A DNA stretch of 49,570 nt from Erythrobacteraceae bacterium (GCA_027486035.1 JAIXPX010000024.1:1-49570); one strand, 5' to 3'; positions 8,594-16,756 are shown, counted from the first letter of the stretch. Numbers and translations are program-made. Notes: generated from the letters alone by a model not told the origin.

Positions 8594-9415
8594 TTAGCCG
8601 AAGAGGTCCGCTTCCTCGTCGGGGAGGGCCGAGGAAAGCTGGCGGTGGATTGCGGCGGTAAGCGCGAAGGAGACGGTGTAGAACGCCGCCAGCAGCAGGC
8701 TCAGCATCGCGGCATTGCCGATCAGCGCCACGCGGTCGCCCGCTGCCGAAAGCACAAGGCCGATCACCAGCATGACGATCAGTGCAATCACAGCGCCAAG
8801 CAGGGCCAGCATGGCGAAGAACGCGAAGAGGCGGAAGGAATTGCCCTTGGTGAGCTGCCACGAGCCGCGCAGCGCCTTCAGCGGATTGCCCTGCCGCCCG
8901 AGCACGATCACCGCGCTTGTCAGAGAGAACTTGATGGTGAGGTAGATCGTCACCGGCAGAGCCACGAGGCTCAGCGCTGCTGCCGCCGGCTCGGGGAAGA
9001 GCCCGGCCAGGAGCGAGGGCATCTGGGTCACGAGCGCGACCAGCAGCTGTGCCAGCACCACCGGGCCGATGAGACCCAGCACCCGTCCCAGCACCTCGCG
9101 CACGGTCGGCCGGTCGGGATCGCCGAGCAGCGCCAGGATCGCGATCCCCCCGGCGAGCTGGCCGAGCGCGGCGATCAGCAGCGCCCACCAGTTGGCAAGG
9201 AGGAAGGCGTTGACCTCGGCCGCAACCCGCTGGGGGTCGGGCTCGCTGCCGCCGCCGCCAAGGTCCAGACCGCCGGTGAACAGCGCGTAGACGAGGATGA
9301 AGAGCGGGATGAACAGGAACAGCCCCGCCAGCACGCCGACCAGATCGCGGTTGGCGCCGATCATGCCGGTCGCCTGCGTCCATGCCTTGCCCATGTCGAG
9401 CTTGCGTTGTGCCAT
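8594..9415 (-). CDS. Integral membrane protein, GPDPase-membrane-domain/YciC-like
   Basis: A 273-residue protein with about six long hydrophobic helices. After a short polar N-terminus (MAQRKLDMGKAWTQATGMI) come VLAGLFLFIPLFILVYALF, and later the segment FSLTSAVIVLGRQGNPLKALRGSWQLTKGNSFRLF. The last segment, with an xNPLxALRxSWxLTKG pattern before the final helices, is seen in the membrane domain of glycerophosphoryl diester phosphodiesterases and in related YciC-like proteins. No catalytic domain is present. It is divergent from lipB and probably co-transcribed with the MFS gene. The function is unknown. Confidence 0.75.
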   Translation of the reverse strand: MAQRKLDMGKAWTQATGMIGANRDLVGVLAGLFLFIPLFILVYALFTGGLDLGGGGSEPDPQRVAAEVNAFLLANWWALLIAALGQLAGGIAILALLGDPDRPTVREVLGRVLGLIGPVVLAQLLVALVTQMPSLLAGLFPEPAAAALSLVALPVTIYLTIKFSLTSAVIVLGRQGNPLKALRGSWQLTKGNSFRLFAFFAMLALLGAVIALIVMLVIGLVLSAAGDRVALIGNAAMLSLLLAAFYTVSFALTAAIHRQLSSALPDEEADLFG

Positions 9416-9505
9416 TGCCGTGATCCGATCCCGTCACTGTGAAAGGGCGCCGCGCATCCGCAATCGCCTCTTGATCTCGCCGTTCAATGCCCCCACCGCT
9501 GCGCC

Positions 9506-10195
9506 ATGGCAAGCACTGCTCCGGCCTCCGGGCCTGCATACCCGATCGAATGGCGGCGCGAGAGCGCCCCGGTCGCCTACAGCGATGCGCTGGCGGCGAT
9601 GGACGCGCGCAACGCCGCGGTCCACGCCGGCGAGGCGGCCGAACTCGTCTGGCTGCTCGAACACCCCCCCGTCTACACCGCCGGGACCAGCGCGGACCCG
9701 GCCGAACTGGTCGATCCCCGCTTCGAGGTGGTCGAGGCCGGGCGCGGCGGGCGCTACACCTATCACGGCCCCGGCCAGCGGGTCGGCTACCTCGTGCTCG
9801 ACCTGGCGCAGCGCGGCAAGGACGTGCGCTGCTTCGTCCATGCGATCGAGGGCTGGGTGATCGCGACGCTGGCGACCTTCGGGGTCGAAAGCTGGCGCGC
9901 CGAGGGGCGCGTCGGCATCTGGACGCGCGACATCGACGGCAGCGAGGCCAAGATCGGGGCGATCGGCGTGCGCGTGCGGCGCTGGGTGACGATGCACGGC
10001 TTCTCGGTGAACCTCGATCCCGATCTCGGCCATTTCGGCGGCATCGTGCCCTGCGGCATCGCCGAATACGGCGTCACCAGCCTCGCGCGCCTCGGTCTTC
10101 GGGTGTCGGCCGGGGAATGGGACGCAGCGCTGATCGGCAAGGCACCGGATTTCCTTGACGCGCTTGATACGGCAGCGAAAAGGGCGTGCCGATGA
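9506..10195 (+). CDS. lipB: Octanoyltransferase LipB
   Basis: A 229-residue cytoplasmic enzyme that moves octanoyl groups from acyl carrier protein to lipoyl domains, the first step of protein lipoylation. The signature [11 protein letters not shown] lies at residues 80-90. The catalytic pair is present: Lys149 in AKIGAIGVR and Cys183 in GGIVPCGI. The stop codon overlaps the start of a small lipoprotein gene in an ATGA arrangement (10192-10195), so the two are translationally coupled. No lipA is in the window. Confidence 0.96.
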   Translation: MASTAPASGPAYPIEWRRESAPVAYSDALAAMDARNAAVHAGEAAELVWLLEHPPVYTAGTSADPAELVDPRFEVVEAGRGGRYTYHGPGQRVGYLVLDLAQRGKDVRCFVHAIEGWVIATLATFGVESWRAEGRVGIWTRDIDGSEAKIGAIGVRVRRWVTMHGFSVNLDPDLGHFGGIVPCGIAEYGVTSLARLGLRVSAGEWDAALIGKAPDFLDALDTAAKRACR

Positions 10196-10491
10196 AACGT
10201 GCCTGCCTCCTTGCTCTTGCCCTCCTTCTCGCCGGTTGCGACTGGTTTGCCGCGCCTGTCCGGCGGGGCGGCGAGGCCTCGGGCGATGTGCTGCCGGGCA
10301 CGGCGAGCGATGCGATGATTCCGCTGGGCGAGTTGAAGTCGCAAGCGCCGCTTGCGCCGCGCCAGCCCTCCCCCGAGGACGCCGCCGCCGACCTCGATGC
10401 CGAGCAACCGGTGGTCACACCGGCCGAGGGGATCGATGGCGGCCCGGGCGCACTGGCGCCCGCTGGTCCGGGACCTGCTACCCCGCCATGA
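10192..10491 (+). CDS. Small hypothetical lipoprotein
   Basis: A 99-residue protein with a short signal peptide and a good lipobox, LLAGC, putting the lipid-bearing Cys near residue 17. The mature part is rich in Ala, Pro and Gly without a recognisable domain. The start at 10192 overlaps the lipB stop (ATGA); an in-frame ATG at 10186 is less likely. A perfect stem-loop follows the stop. It is probably anchored in the outer membrane, but no function can be given. Confidence 0.7.
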   Translation: MKRACLLALALLLAGCDWFAAPVRRGGEASGDVLPGTASDAMIPLGELKSQAPLAPRQPSPEDAAADLDAEQPVVTPAEGIDGGPGALAPAGPGPATPP

Positions 10492-10495
10492 GCTG

Positions 10496-10520
10496 TCGCC
10501 CCGTGTGTGGCACGGGGCGA
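10496..10520. terminator. Perfect 10-bp stem-loop between convergent genes
   Basis: TCGCCCCGTG (10496-10505) pairs with CACGGGGCGA (10511-10520) around a five-base loop. It lies between the lipoprotein stop and the end of the convergent ene-reductase gene and could end both transcripts. There is no marked T-run. Confidence 0.6.
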
Positions 10521-10532
10521 CCGGCGTGAGTC

Positions 10533-11645
10533 TTATTCCGCTGCCTCGGCCTGTTCCTCGGCCAGGGTCGGGTAGTCGGTGTAGCCCTGGGGAATCGGGA
10601 AGTACCAGCTCTTGGGCACGTCCTTGTTGGGGTTCCAGTGGGCGCCCGCCGCGATGCGCTTCTCGAGATCGGGGTTGGAGATATAGGGCCGCCCGAAGCT
10701 CACCGCGTCGCACCTGCCGCTGGTCACGTCGGCTTCCGCCTGTTCGGCTGTGTAATCCGAATTGAGGATCAGCTTGCCGGTGTAGATCTGGCGGATCAGC
10801 GGGCTCTGCTTGGGCACGTCGGTCTGGCCGAAGGTGCCCTCCGGCCCGGGTTCGCGCAGCTCGACGAAGGCGAGGCCCAGCTCCTCGCACACCTTGGCTG
10901 CCGCGCCAAAGGTCGCGGGCGGGTTGCTGTCATCGGTGCCTTGCGAATCGCCGTTGGGCGAGAGGCGGATGCCGACGCGGTCCGCGCCCCACACGTCGAT
11001 CAGCGCCTCGAGCACCTCGCGCATGAAGCGGGTGCGGTTCTCCGGCGAGCCGCCATATGCGTCGGTGCGCAGGTTGGTCTTGTCGCGCAGGAACTGGTCG
11101 ACGAGGTAGCCATTGGCACCGTGGAGCTGCACCCCGTCAAAGCCCGCTGTCTTGGCGTTCTCGGCGGCGCGGCGGTAGTCGCCGATGGTGCGCTTGATGT
11201 CCTCGAGCGTCATTGCGCGGGCCTGCGCATAGGGCGACTTGCCGGTCGGCGTGTGGGCCTCGCCCGGCGCGGTGGTGGCGCTGGCGGAGAAGGGCGGCTC
11301 GCCATCGAGGAAGTGGGGGTGGACGATGCGGCCCATGTGCCACAGCTGCATGACGATGAGGCCGCCTTCCTCGTGCACCGCCTTGGTGGTGGCCTTCCAC
11401 GCCTCGGTCTGCTCGTCCGACCAGATCCCCGGCGCGCTCGGCCAGCCGAGGCCCTCGCGGCTGATCCCGGTCGCCTCGCTGAGGATCATCCCCGCCCCCG
11501 CACGCTGGCGATAGTAGAGCGCCATCAATTCGTTGGGCACGAACATCGGCTCGGCCGCGCGCCCTCGGGTGAGCGGGGCCATGTGGATGCGGTTCTTGGC
11601 GTGGAGCGCGCCCATCTGGAGCGGCTGGAACAGAGCGTCGTGCAT
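10533..11645 (-). CDS. Old Yellow Enzyme family alkene reductase
   Basis: A 370-residue FMN-dependent ene-reductase of the NemA/OYE type, which reduces activated C=C bonds or nitro groups with NADPH. MAPLTRGRA near residue 21 lies at the flavin site, LHGANGYLVDQFLRDKTNLRTDAYGGSPENR (residues about 175-205) is the family hallmark with the substrate-binding His and Asn, and SFGRPYISNPDL near the end binds the FMN phosphate. ATG 11645 is preceded by GAGGA about 12 bases upstream. It is divergent from the EamA gene. The physiological substrate is unknown. Confidence 0.94.
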   Translation of the reverse strand: MHDALFQPLQMGALHAKNRIHMAPLTRGRAAEPMFVPNELMALYYRQRAGAGMILSEATGISREGLGWPSAPGIWSDEQTEAWKATTKAVHEEGGLIVMQLWHMGRIVHPHFLDGEPPFSASATTAPGEAHTPTGKSPYAQARAMTLEDIKRTIGDYRRAAENAKTAGFDGVQLHGANGYLVDQFLRDKTNLRTDAYGGSPENRTRFMREVLEALIDVWGADRVGIRLSPNGDSQGTDDSNPPATFGAAAKVCEELGLAFVELREPGPEGTFGQTDVPKQSPLIRQIYTGKLILNSDYTAEQAEADVTSGRCDAVSFGRPYISNPDLEKRIAAGAHWNPNKDVPKSWYFPIPQGYTDYPTLAEEQAEAAE

Positions 11646-11716
11646 ATGTGAAGAAATCCTCTCGAACAGGTTTTGATTGGCTATCCACTTGGGGCGCGCG
11701 CCGCTAGGGCGCAAGC

Positions 11717-12616
11717 ATGGAAAATGAGGGTGTGACCCGAGACAGGCCTGTCCACGAGCCACCAAGGCCGGCGGCCTGGCTGCTGCTGTTCGCGCTGTTC
11801 GGGGGCAATGTGGCGCTGGCGATCGGGCCGTGGTTCGTGCGGATCGCTGATACGGGCCCGGTTGCGGCGGGGTTCTGGCGGCTGTTTCTGGCGCTGCCCT
11901 TCATGGTGTTGCTCGCCCGGGCGAACCGCCAGCCGCTGACGGGGATGGGGGGCAAGACGCTCGCGCTGGTGGCGCTGGGGGCGGTGACCTTCGCGCTCGA
12001 TCTGGCGAGCTGGCACATCGGAATCGGCATGACCCGGCTCGGCAATGCGACCCTGTTCGGCAATGCCGGCTCGATCGTGCTGCTGTTCTGGGGCTTTCTC
12101 GTCGCGCGCACTTTGCCCGGGCGGCTCGAATGGCTGGCGATTGTCTTCGCGCTCGCAGGCGCGGCGATCCTCATGGGCCGCAGCCTCGAGATCAGCCACG
12201 AGACGCTGGTGGGCGACCTGTTCAGCGTGGCGGCGGGGCTGCTCTATGCGGTCTATCTCCTCACCCTGCAGAACGCGCGGGGGAGCTTCGGCTCGTGGAG
12301 CCTGCTCGTCTGGGTGAGCATCTTCGGCGCGCCGGTGCTGCTGGGGATCGCGCTCGCACTGGGCGAGCCGGTATGGCCGCAGGCGTGGGGACCGGTGATC
12401 GGGCTGTTCGTGCTGAGCCAGCTCGTCGGGCAGGGGCTGATGGTGTTTGCCCTCAGGTATTTCCCGCCGCTGATCGTGGGCCTCGCCCTGCTGACCCAGC
12501 CCGCCGTCGCCTCGATCTACGGCTGGCTCGCCTTCGGCGAGGTGCTGTCGGGGATGGATATCGTCGGCATGGTGCTGGTCGGCGCAGCGCTGGCTGTGAG
12601 CAGGGCGCGGGCCTGA
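11717..12616 (+). CDS. EamA/DMT family transporter
   Basis: A 299-residue inner-membrane protein with ten predicted helices forming two EamA repeats. The first repeat opens LLLFALFGGNVALAIGPWFVRIAD and contains the GFWRLFLALPFM segment typical of drug/metabolite transporters; the second begins near GDLFSVAAGLLYAVYLL. The C-terminal QPAVASIYGWLAFGEVLSGMDIVGMVLVGAAL is characteristic. It begins 71 bases from the divergent ene-reductase start. Its stop lies four bases before a hairpin repeat. Substrate unknown. Confidence 0.9.
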   Translation: MENEGVTRDRPVHEPPRPAAWLLLFALFGGNVALAIGPWFVRIADTGPVAAGFWRLFLALPFMVLLARANRQPLTGMGGKTLALVALGAVTFALDLASWHIGIGMTRLGNATLFGNAGSIVLLFWGFLVARTLPGRLEWLAIVFALAGAAILMGRSLEISHETLVGDLFSVAAGLLYAVYLLTLQNARGSFGSWSLLVWVSIFGAPVLLGIALALGEPVWPQAWGPVIGLFVLSQLVGQGLMVFALRYFPPLIVGLALLTQPAVASIYGWLAFGEVLSGMDIVGMVLVGAALAVSRARA

Positions 12617-12619
12617 CGT

Positions 12620-12651
12620 CGTCATCCCAGCGAAAGCTGGGGCCTAGGGCG
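12620..12651 (+). repeat. Hairpin repeat, left copy flanking the GIY-YIG gene
   Basis: A 32-base unit: CGTCATCCCAGCGAAAGC followed by TGGGGCCTAGGGCG. It folds as CCCAGC/GCTGGG around GAAA. Its reverse complement recurs at 12967-12998 with a single difference (T versus C at unit position 6, which keeps pairing with G either way). It ends exactly where the nuclease stop codon begins. Confidence 0.9.
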
Positions 12652-12945
12652 TCAAGCGTTGATCGTGAGAAAGAGATCATCCCAAGACGGGTTCTGCTTC
12701 TCGATCGCCTCGATCTTCCACATCCGCTTCCACGCCTTGATCGCTTTTTCGCGGGCGATGGCGTCCTCGATTGTGGGGAAGGGCTCGACATACACGAGCC
12801 GGGTGCATCTGTAGCGTGAGGTGAATGCGCCGCCCGTGCCCGCGCGGTACTGCATCACGCGAGCGGCGAGGTCGCTGGTGACGCCGGTATAGAGCACGCC
12901 GTAGCGCCCGTTGGTCATGATATAGACGTAGCCACCGCGCTCCAT
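12652..12945 (-). CDS. GIY-YIG nuclease superfamily protein
   Basis: A 97-residue single-domain GIY-YIG protein (UPF0213/YhbQ-like). The two short strands that name the family appear as YVYIMTN and LYTGVT (residues 6-24), followed by the conserved Arg in DLAARVMQYR and the Glu in IEDAIAREKAIKAWKR. A clear purine-rich ribosome site is lacking before ATG 12945. The stop codon abuts one copy of a 32-bp hairpin repeat, and the inverted partner starts 21 bases upstream of the start codon, so the gene with its repeats forms one compact unit. Small proteins of this family are nucleases or degenerate DNA-binding relatives; the actual role here is unknown. Confidence 0.92.
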   Translation of the reverse strand: MERGGYVYIMTNGRYGVLYTGVTSDLAARVMQYRAGTGGAFTSRYRCTRLVYVEPFPTIEDAIAREKAIKAWKRMWKIEAIEKQNPSWDDLFLTINA

Positions 12946-12966
12946 TTCAGGAGCTTAGCACGTGTC

Positions 12967-12998
12967 CGCCCTAGGCCCCAGCTTTCGCTGGGGTGACG
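12967..12998 (-). repeat. Hairpin repeat, right copy flanking the GIY-YIG gene
   Basis: Inverted copy of the unit at 12620-12651, identical at 31 of 32 positions when reverse complemented. On the plus strand it reads CGCCCTAGGCCCCAGC, then TTTCGCTGGGGTGACG. The stem CCCAGC/GCTGGG is intact. Confidence 0.9.
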
Positions 12999-13007
12999 GG
13001 GATTCTC

Positions 13008-14009
13008 TCAATCCCCACTAAACGCCACCTTCCCCAAATCCCCCATCCCCACAGTCCCGCTCGCCATTTCCAGCATCCGGTCGAGGCTGCGCTTCGCCTT
13101 CAGGCGGATGCCTTCCTCGATCTCCACCTGCGGCGAGAGGTCGCGCAGCGCCACATAGAGCTTCTCCATCGTGTTCAGCGCCATGTAGGGGCAGATGTTG
13201 CACGAACAGTTCCCGTCCGCGCCGGGCGCGCCGATGAAGGTCTTGCCCGGCAGGGCCTTTTCCATCTGGTGGATGATGTGCGGCTCGGTGGCGACGATCA
13301 GGGTGTCGCCGGTGAACTCCTGCGCGAACTTGAGGATGCCGCTGGTCGAGCCGACATAGTCCGCGTGGTCGATGATCGTCGGCGGGCATTCCGGGTGCGC
13401 GGCGATGGGCGCCCCGGGGTATTGCTCTTTCAGCTTGAGCAGTTCGGTCTCGGAGAAGGCCTCGTGGACGATGCAGACGCCCGGCCACAGCAGCATCTCG
13501 CGATTGAACTTGCGGGCGAGGTAGCCGCCGAGATGCCGGTCGGGGCCGAAGATGATCTTCTGTTCGGGCGGAATCTGCGCGAGGATCGTCTCGGCACTGG
13601 AGCTGGTGACGATCACGTCCGAGAGCGCCTTCACCTCGGTCGAGCAGTTGATGTAGGTCAGCGCGATGTGATCGGGGTGGGCTTCGCGGAAGGCGCGGAA
13701 CTTCTCGGGCGGGCAGCTGTCTTCAAGGCTGCATCCGGCGTCCATGTCGGGCAGGATCACGGTCTTATGGGGGCTGAGGATCTTGGCCGTGTCGGCCATG
13801 AACTTGACCCCGCAGAAGGCGATCACCTCCGCATCGGTCGCCGCCGCCTTGCGCGACAATTCGAGGCTGTCGCCCACGAAGTCGGCAATGTCCTGGATAT
13901 CGGGCGTCTGGTAATAATGCGCGAGGATCACCGCCTTGCGTTCTTTCCGCAGACGGTCGATCTCGGCCAGCAGGTCCGCGCCGGCGGGGGTCTTGGTCAG
14001 AAGGCTCAT
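13008..14009 (-). CDS. nadA: Quinolinate synthase A
   Basis: A 333-residue [4Fe-4S] enzyme that condenses iminoaspartate with dihydroxyacetone phosphate to quinolinate in NAD synthesis. VILAHYYQTPDIQDIADFVGDSL near residue 27 opens the first of three similar domains. Candidate cluster ligands are the Cys in MDAGCSLEDSC (near 93), the Cys in WPGVCIVHE, and the Cys in GNCSCNICPYM. The length is normal for the family. It lies 52 bases downstream of the MBL hydrolase gene on the same strand. nadB and nadC are not in the window. Confidence 0.96.
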   Translation of the reverse strand: MSLLTKTPAGADLLAEIDRLRKERKAVILAHYYQTPDIQDIADFVGDSLELSRKAAATDAEVIAFCGVKFMADTAKILSPHKTVILPDMDAGCSLEDSCPPEKFRAFREAHPDHIALTYINCSTEVKALSDVIVTSSSAETILAQIPPEQKIIFGPDRHLGGYLARKFNREMLLWPGVCIVHEAFSETELLKLKEQYPGAPIAAHPECPPTIIDHADYVGSTSGILKFAQEFTGDTLIVATEPHIIHQMEKALPGKTFIGAPGADGNCSCNICPYMALNTMEKLYVALRDLSPQVEIEEGIRLKAKRSLDRMLEMASGTVGMGDLGKVAFSGD

Positions 14010-14061
14010 GCTCGGTCGTTCCCCTTGGACTGGTCGGGGCGATATAGGGCCGCAGGCGTGC

Positions 14062-14949
14062 TTATGCCACCCGCCACAGATCGCCGTCGCGCCCTGCCAT
14101 GCCGCGCTTCTCCAGATCGAGCAGGTGCGCCGTGACGCTCATCTCGGCCGCCGGGATCAGGCGCGGATCGAGCCCCTTGTACATGTCGGGGATGAAGCCG
14201 GAGACCGGGCGCGCTTCCTCGCCGAGCAGGCGCAGGATCTGGTTTTCGCGCTGCCGGCGGTGGCCGATCATGCCGCGCACCAATTGCCTGGGCTTCTCGA
14301 TCGCCGGGCCGTGGGCCGAGTGATAGCGCACATCCTCGCGCGCCATCAGCTTTTCGAGGCTCGCCATGTAGTCGCCCATGTCGCCGTCGGGCGGGATGAC
14401 GACGCTGGTCGACCAGCCCATGACGTGATCGCCGGTGAACAGAGCGCCGCTTTCCTCCAGCGCGAAGCACAGGTGGTTCGAGGTGTGCCCGGGCGTGGCG
14501 ACGGCGGTGAGCGTCCACCCGGTGCCGCGCATCGCTTCCCCATCGGCGAGCACGCGGTCCGGCGCATAGGTCGGGTCGAAGGCCTCGTCCGAGCGCGGGC
14601 CTGCGACTTGCAGCATCAGCGGCGCGCAGCCGACGATCGGCGCGCCCGTCTGCGCGGCGAGCGGTGCGGCGGCGGGCGAGTGGTCGCGGTGCGTGTGGGT
14701 GCACATGATGGCGACAATCTTCCGCCCGTTCACGGCGGCAAGGATCGCCTCGATGTGATCGGCCTCGTCCGGGCCGGGATCGATGACGGCGCAGTCCGGC
14801 CCCTCGGCCATGCCCACCACATAGGTCTGGGTGCCGGTGAAGGTGTAGGGCGAGGGATTGGGCGCGAGCACGCGGCGCACCAGCGGCTCGACATTGTCGG
14901 CGAGGCCGGTCGGCCAGGGCTTGGGAGGGATGGTGACCATAGGGGACAT
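14062..14949 (-). CDS. MBL-fold metallohydrolase, LACTB2-like
   Basis: A 295-residue metallo-beta-lactamase-fold protein. The metal motif HxHxDH is present as THTHRDHS (near residue 88), and further ligands appear in TPGHTSNHLCF, FTGDHVMGW and the late SAHGPAI. The C-terminal winged-helix-like part (RRQRENQILRLLGEEARP to LLDLEKRGMAGRDGDLWRVA) is that of the LACTB2/RNase-like branch, whose members cut RNA or act as thioester hydrolases. ATG 14949 is preceded by GAGG; ATG 14940 is an alternative. It lies upstream of nadA in the same direction. Confidence 0.88.
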   Translation of the reverse strand: MSPMVTIPPKPWPTGLADNVEPLVRRVLAPNPSPYTFTGTQTYVVGMAEGPDCAVIDPGPDEADHIEAILAAVNGRKIVAIMCTHTHRDHSPAAAPLAAQTGAPIVGCAPLMLQVAGPRSDEAFDPTYAPDRVLADGEAMRGTGWTLTAVATPGHTSNHLCFALEESGALFTGDHVMGWSTSVVIPPDGDMGDYMASLEKLMAREDVRYHSAHGPAIEKPRQLVRGMIGHRRQRENQILRLLGEEARPVSGFIPDMYKGLDPRLIPAAEMSVTAHLLDLEKRGMAGRDGDLWRVA

Positions 14950-14993
14950 GTGGGCCTCGGCGGGCTTTGTCGCAAGTGAAGATGGCTCCTCGC

Positions 14994-15089
14994 CGCCTCC
15001 CCGGCCCTGAGCCGGGGCCCCGCTTCCTTGTTTGCGACAGGGTGCCATACCCGAACAAAGCGGGGCCCCGGGTCAAGCCCGGGGAGACG
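14994..15089. repeat. Inverted pair of 32-bp hairpin repeats
   Basis: Left arm 14994-15025 and right arm 15058-15089 are inverted copies, 28 of 32 positions identical. Each arm folds by itself: CCCCGGC/GCCGGGG around CCTGA on the left, CCCCGGG/CCCGGGG around CTTGA in the reverse complement of the right. Two of the four differences (unit positions 12 and 18) are partners in the stem and change together, so pairing is kept. A 32-base spacer separates the arms. It lies between the divergent MBL and glpK genes. Confidence 0.85.
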
Positions 15090-15165
15090 TTGAACCATGG
15101 CGTTGTGCCATCTCGACTTCCCGCGCGCCGTCCGGCTAGGGGAGGCAAAAAGACGGGAGAGCTTC

Positions 15166-16638
15166 ATGTCCGACTACATCCTTGTGCTCGATGAAGGCAC
15201 AACCTCGACCCGCGCGATGCTGTTCGCATCGGACGGCGTGCTGGTGGCGAGCCATCAGGAACCGCTGACGCAGCATTACCCCCGGAGCGGCTGGGTGGAG
15301 CACGATCCGCGCGAGATCTGGGACCGGACCCTCGCCTGTGCGCAAGGCGTGATGGCCACGGCGGGCGGGACGGCGAGCATTGCCTGCATCGGCATCACCA
15401 ACCAGCGCGAAACGGTGGTGGCCTGGGACCGCGAGACCGGCGAGCCGCTCACCAACGCCATCGTCTGGCAGGACCGCCGCACCGAACCCTTCTGCGCCGA
15501 GCTGCGGGCGGCGGGCCACGAGCCGGGCGTGCAGGAGCGCACCGGGCTTCTTCTGGACCCCTATTTCTCCGGCACCAAGATGCGCTGGATGCTCGACAAC
15601 GTGCCTGCGGTCCGCGCGGCGGCCGACAAGGGCACGCTCGCCTTCGGAACGGTCGAGAGCTGGCTGGTCTATCAGCTTACCGGCGGCGCGGCGCATATCA
15701 CCGATGCTTCTAATGCCAGCCGCACGCTGCTGATGGGGCTGGAGGACACGCAGTTCAACGCGGAGCTGTGCGAATTGCTGGGCGTGCCGATTGCCGCGCT
15801 GCCCGGGGTGGTCGACACCTCTGGGCCGCTTGCCATGACCGATCTGGAGCTGTTCGGCCGCGCCATTCCCATCACCGGCCTGGCGGGCGATCAGCAGGCC
15901 GCGACCATCGGCCAGGCCTGCCTTGCGCCCGGCCAGACCAAGGCGACCTATGGCACCGGGGCTTTCGTGCTGACCTGTCAGGGCAGCCGCATCCCGCGCT
16001 CGACCAACCGCCTGCTCGGCACGGTGCTGACCCAGTGCGAGGGCGAGCGCACCTATGCGATCGAGGGCTCGGTGTTCGTCGCGGGGAGCCTTGTCCAGTG
16101 GCTCAGGGATTCGCTCGGGATCGTCGAGGTCGCCTCGGAGACCGAGGCGCTGGCGCGCTCGATCCCCGATTCCGGCGGGGTGGTGATCGTGCCTGCGCTT
16201 GCCGGGCTCGGGGCACCGCATTGGCGGGCCGAGGCGCGCGGGGTGGTCGCCGGGCTTTCCTTTGCGAGCGGCAAGGCCCAGCTGGCGCGCGCCGCGCTGG
16301 AGGCGATGGCGCACCAGACCCATGACCTGTGCGCCGCCTTCACCGCCGACGGCGCGCCGTGGCAGACCTTGCGGATCGACGGCGGTATGGCGGCCAATGA
16401 CTGGATGGCGCAGGATCTGGCCGACATCCTCGGGGTGACGGTCGAGCGACCGGGCTTTGTCGAGACGACGGCGCTCGGGGCGGCGATGCTCGCGGCGGCC
16501 GGGGCGGGGCTCTATGCCGACCTTGCAGCGGCCTGCGCGGCGATGCGCGGGCGGCTGAGCAGGTTCGAGCCGCAGATGGAGGGCAGCCTGCGCGAGGCCC
16601 GGCTGGCGGCATGGCGCAAGGCTCTGGCGGCGGCGTGA
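15166..16638 (+). CDS. glpK: Glycerol kinase
   Basis: A 490-residue FGGY-family kinase that phosphorylates glycerol to sn-glycerol 3-phosphate with ATP. LDEGTTSTRAMLF at the N-terminus is the phosphate-binding loop, SGWVEHDPREIW and ITNQRETVVAWDR are typical of glycerol kinases, and YFSGTKMRWMLDNV precedes the active site. GDQQAATIGQAC and RIDGGMAANDWMAQ complete the nucleotide fold. ATG 15166 is preceded by GGGAGAG; the frame extends upstream without a site. No glpF, glpD or glpR gene is next to it, so it stands alone. Confidence 0.95.
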   Translation: MSDYILVLDEGTTSTRAMLFASDGVLVASHQEPLTQHYPRSGWVEHDPREIWDRTLACAQGVMATAGGTASIACIGITNQRETVVAWDRETGEPLTNAIVWQDRRTEPFCAELRAAGHEPGVQERTGLLLDPYFSGTKMRWMLDNVPAVRAAADKGTLAFGTVESWLVYQLTGGAAHITDASNASRTLLMGLEDTQFNAELCELLGVPIAALPGVVDTSGPLAMTDLELFGRAIPITGLAGDQQAATIGQACLAPGQTKATYGTGAFVLTCQGSRIPRSTNRLLGTVLTQCEGERTYAIEGSVFVAGSLVQWLRDSLGIVEVASETEALARSIPDSGGVVIVPALAGLGAPHWRAEARGVVAGLSFASGKAQLARAALEAMAHQTHDLCAAFTADGAPWQTLRIDGGMAANDWMAQDLADILGVTVERPGFVETTALGAAMLAAAGAGLYADLAAACAAMRGRLSRFEPQMEGSLREARLAAWRKALAAA

Positions 16639-16652
16639 GGGGGCGCGCAGGG

Positions 16653-16676
16653 CAGATGCGTTGAGGCGGGCATCTG
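16653..16676 (+). terminator. Stem-loop downstream of glpK
   Basis: CAGATGC (16653-16659) pairs with GCATCTG (16670-16676) around a ten-base loop, 15 bases after the glpK stop codon. No T-run follows, so an intrinsic terminator is only possible. Confidence 0.35.
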
Positions 16677-16693
16677 GCCGGTGCCAGCGCGGT

Positions 16694-16724
16694 CCAGACC
16701 CCTGCCAGACCCCTGCCAGACCCG
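16694..16724 (+). repeat. 11-bp tandem repeat, 2.8 copies
   Basis: CCAGACCCCTG occurs at 16694-16704 and 16705-16715 and is followed by a partial copy CCAGACCCG (16716-16724). The unit is close to one helical turn of DNA. The array ends 32 bases before the parS palindrome. Confidence 0.8.
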
Positions 16725-16756
16725 TTCAGGCCCGTGGTAGCCGCGTGGCAAAACGG

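Larger units (their letters stand above)
12620..12998. mobile_element. Candidate GIY-YIG/hairpin-repeat element
   Basis: A 379-bp unit made of two inverted 32-bp hairpin repeats enclosing nothing but a GIY-YIG gene. The arrangement resembles REP sequences flanking a REP-associated transposase, with a GIY-YIG protein in place of the transposase. No target-site duplication is obvious at the edges. Mobility is inferred from the architecture only. Confidence 0.45.

Noticed and set aside
7224..9539. A single 771-residue protein spanning the MFS gene and the region upstream
   Set aside because: The first 320 residues are the out-of-frame shadow of the membrane protein gene at 8594-9415; the real transporter starts at 8576.
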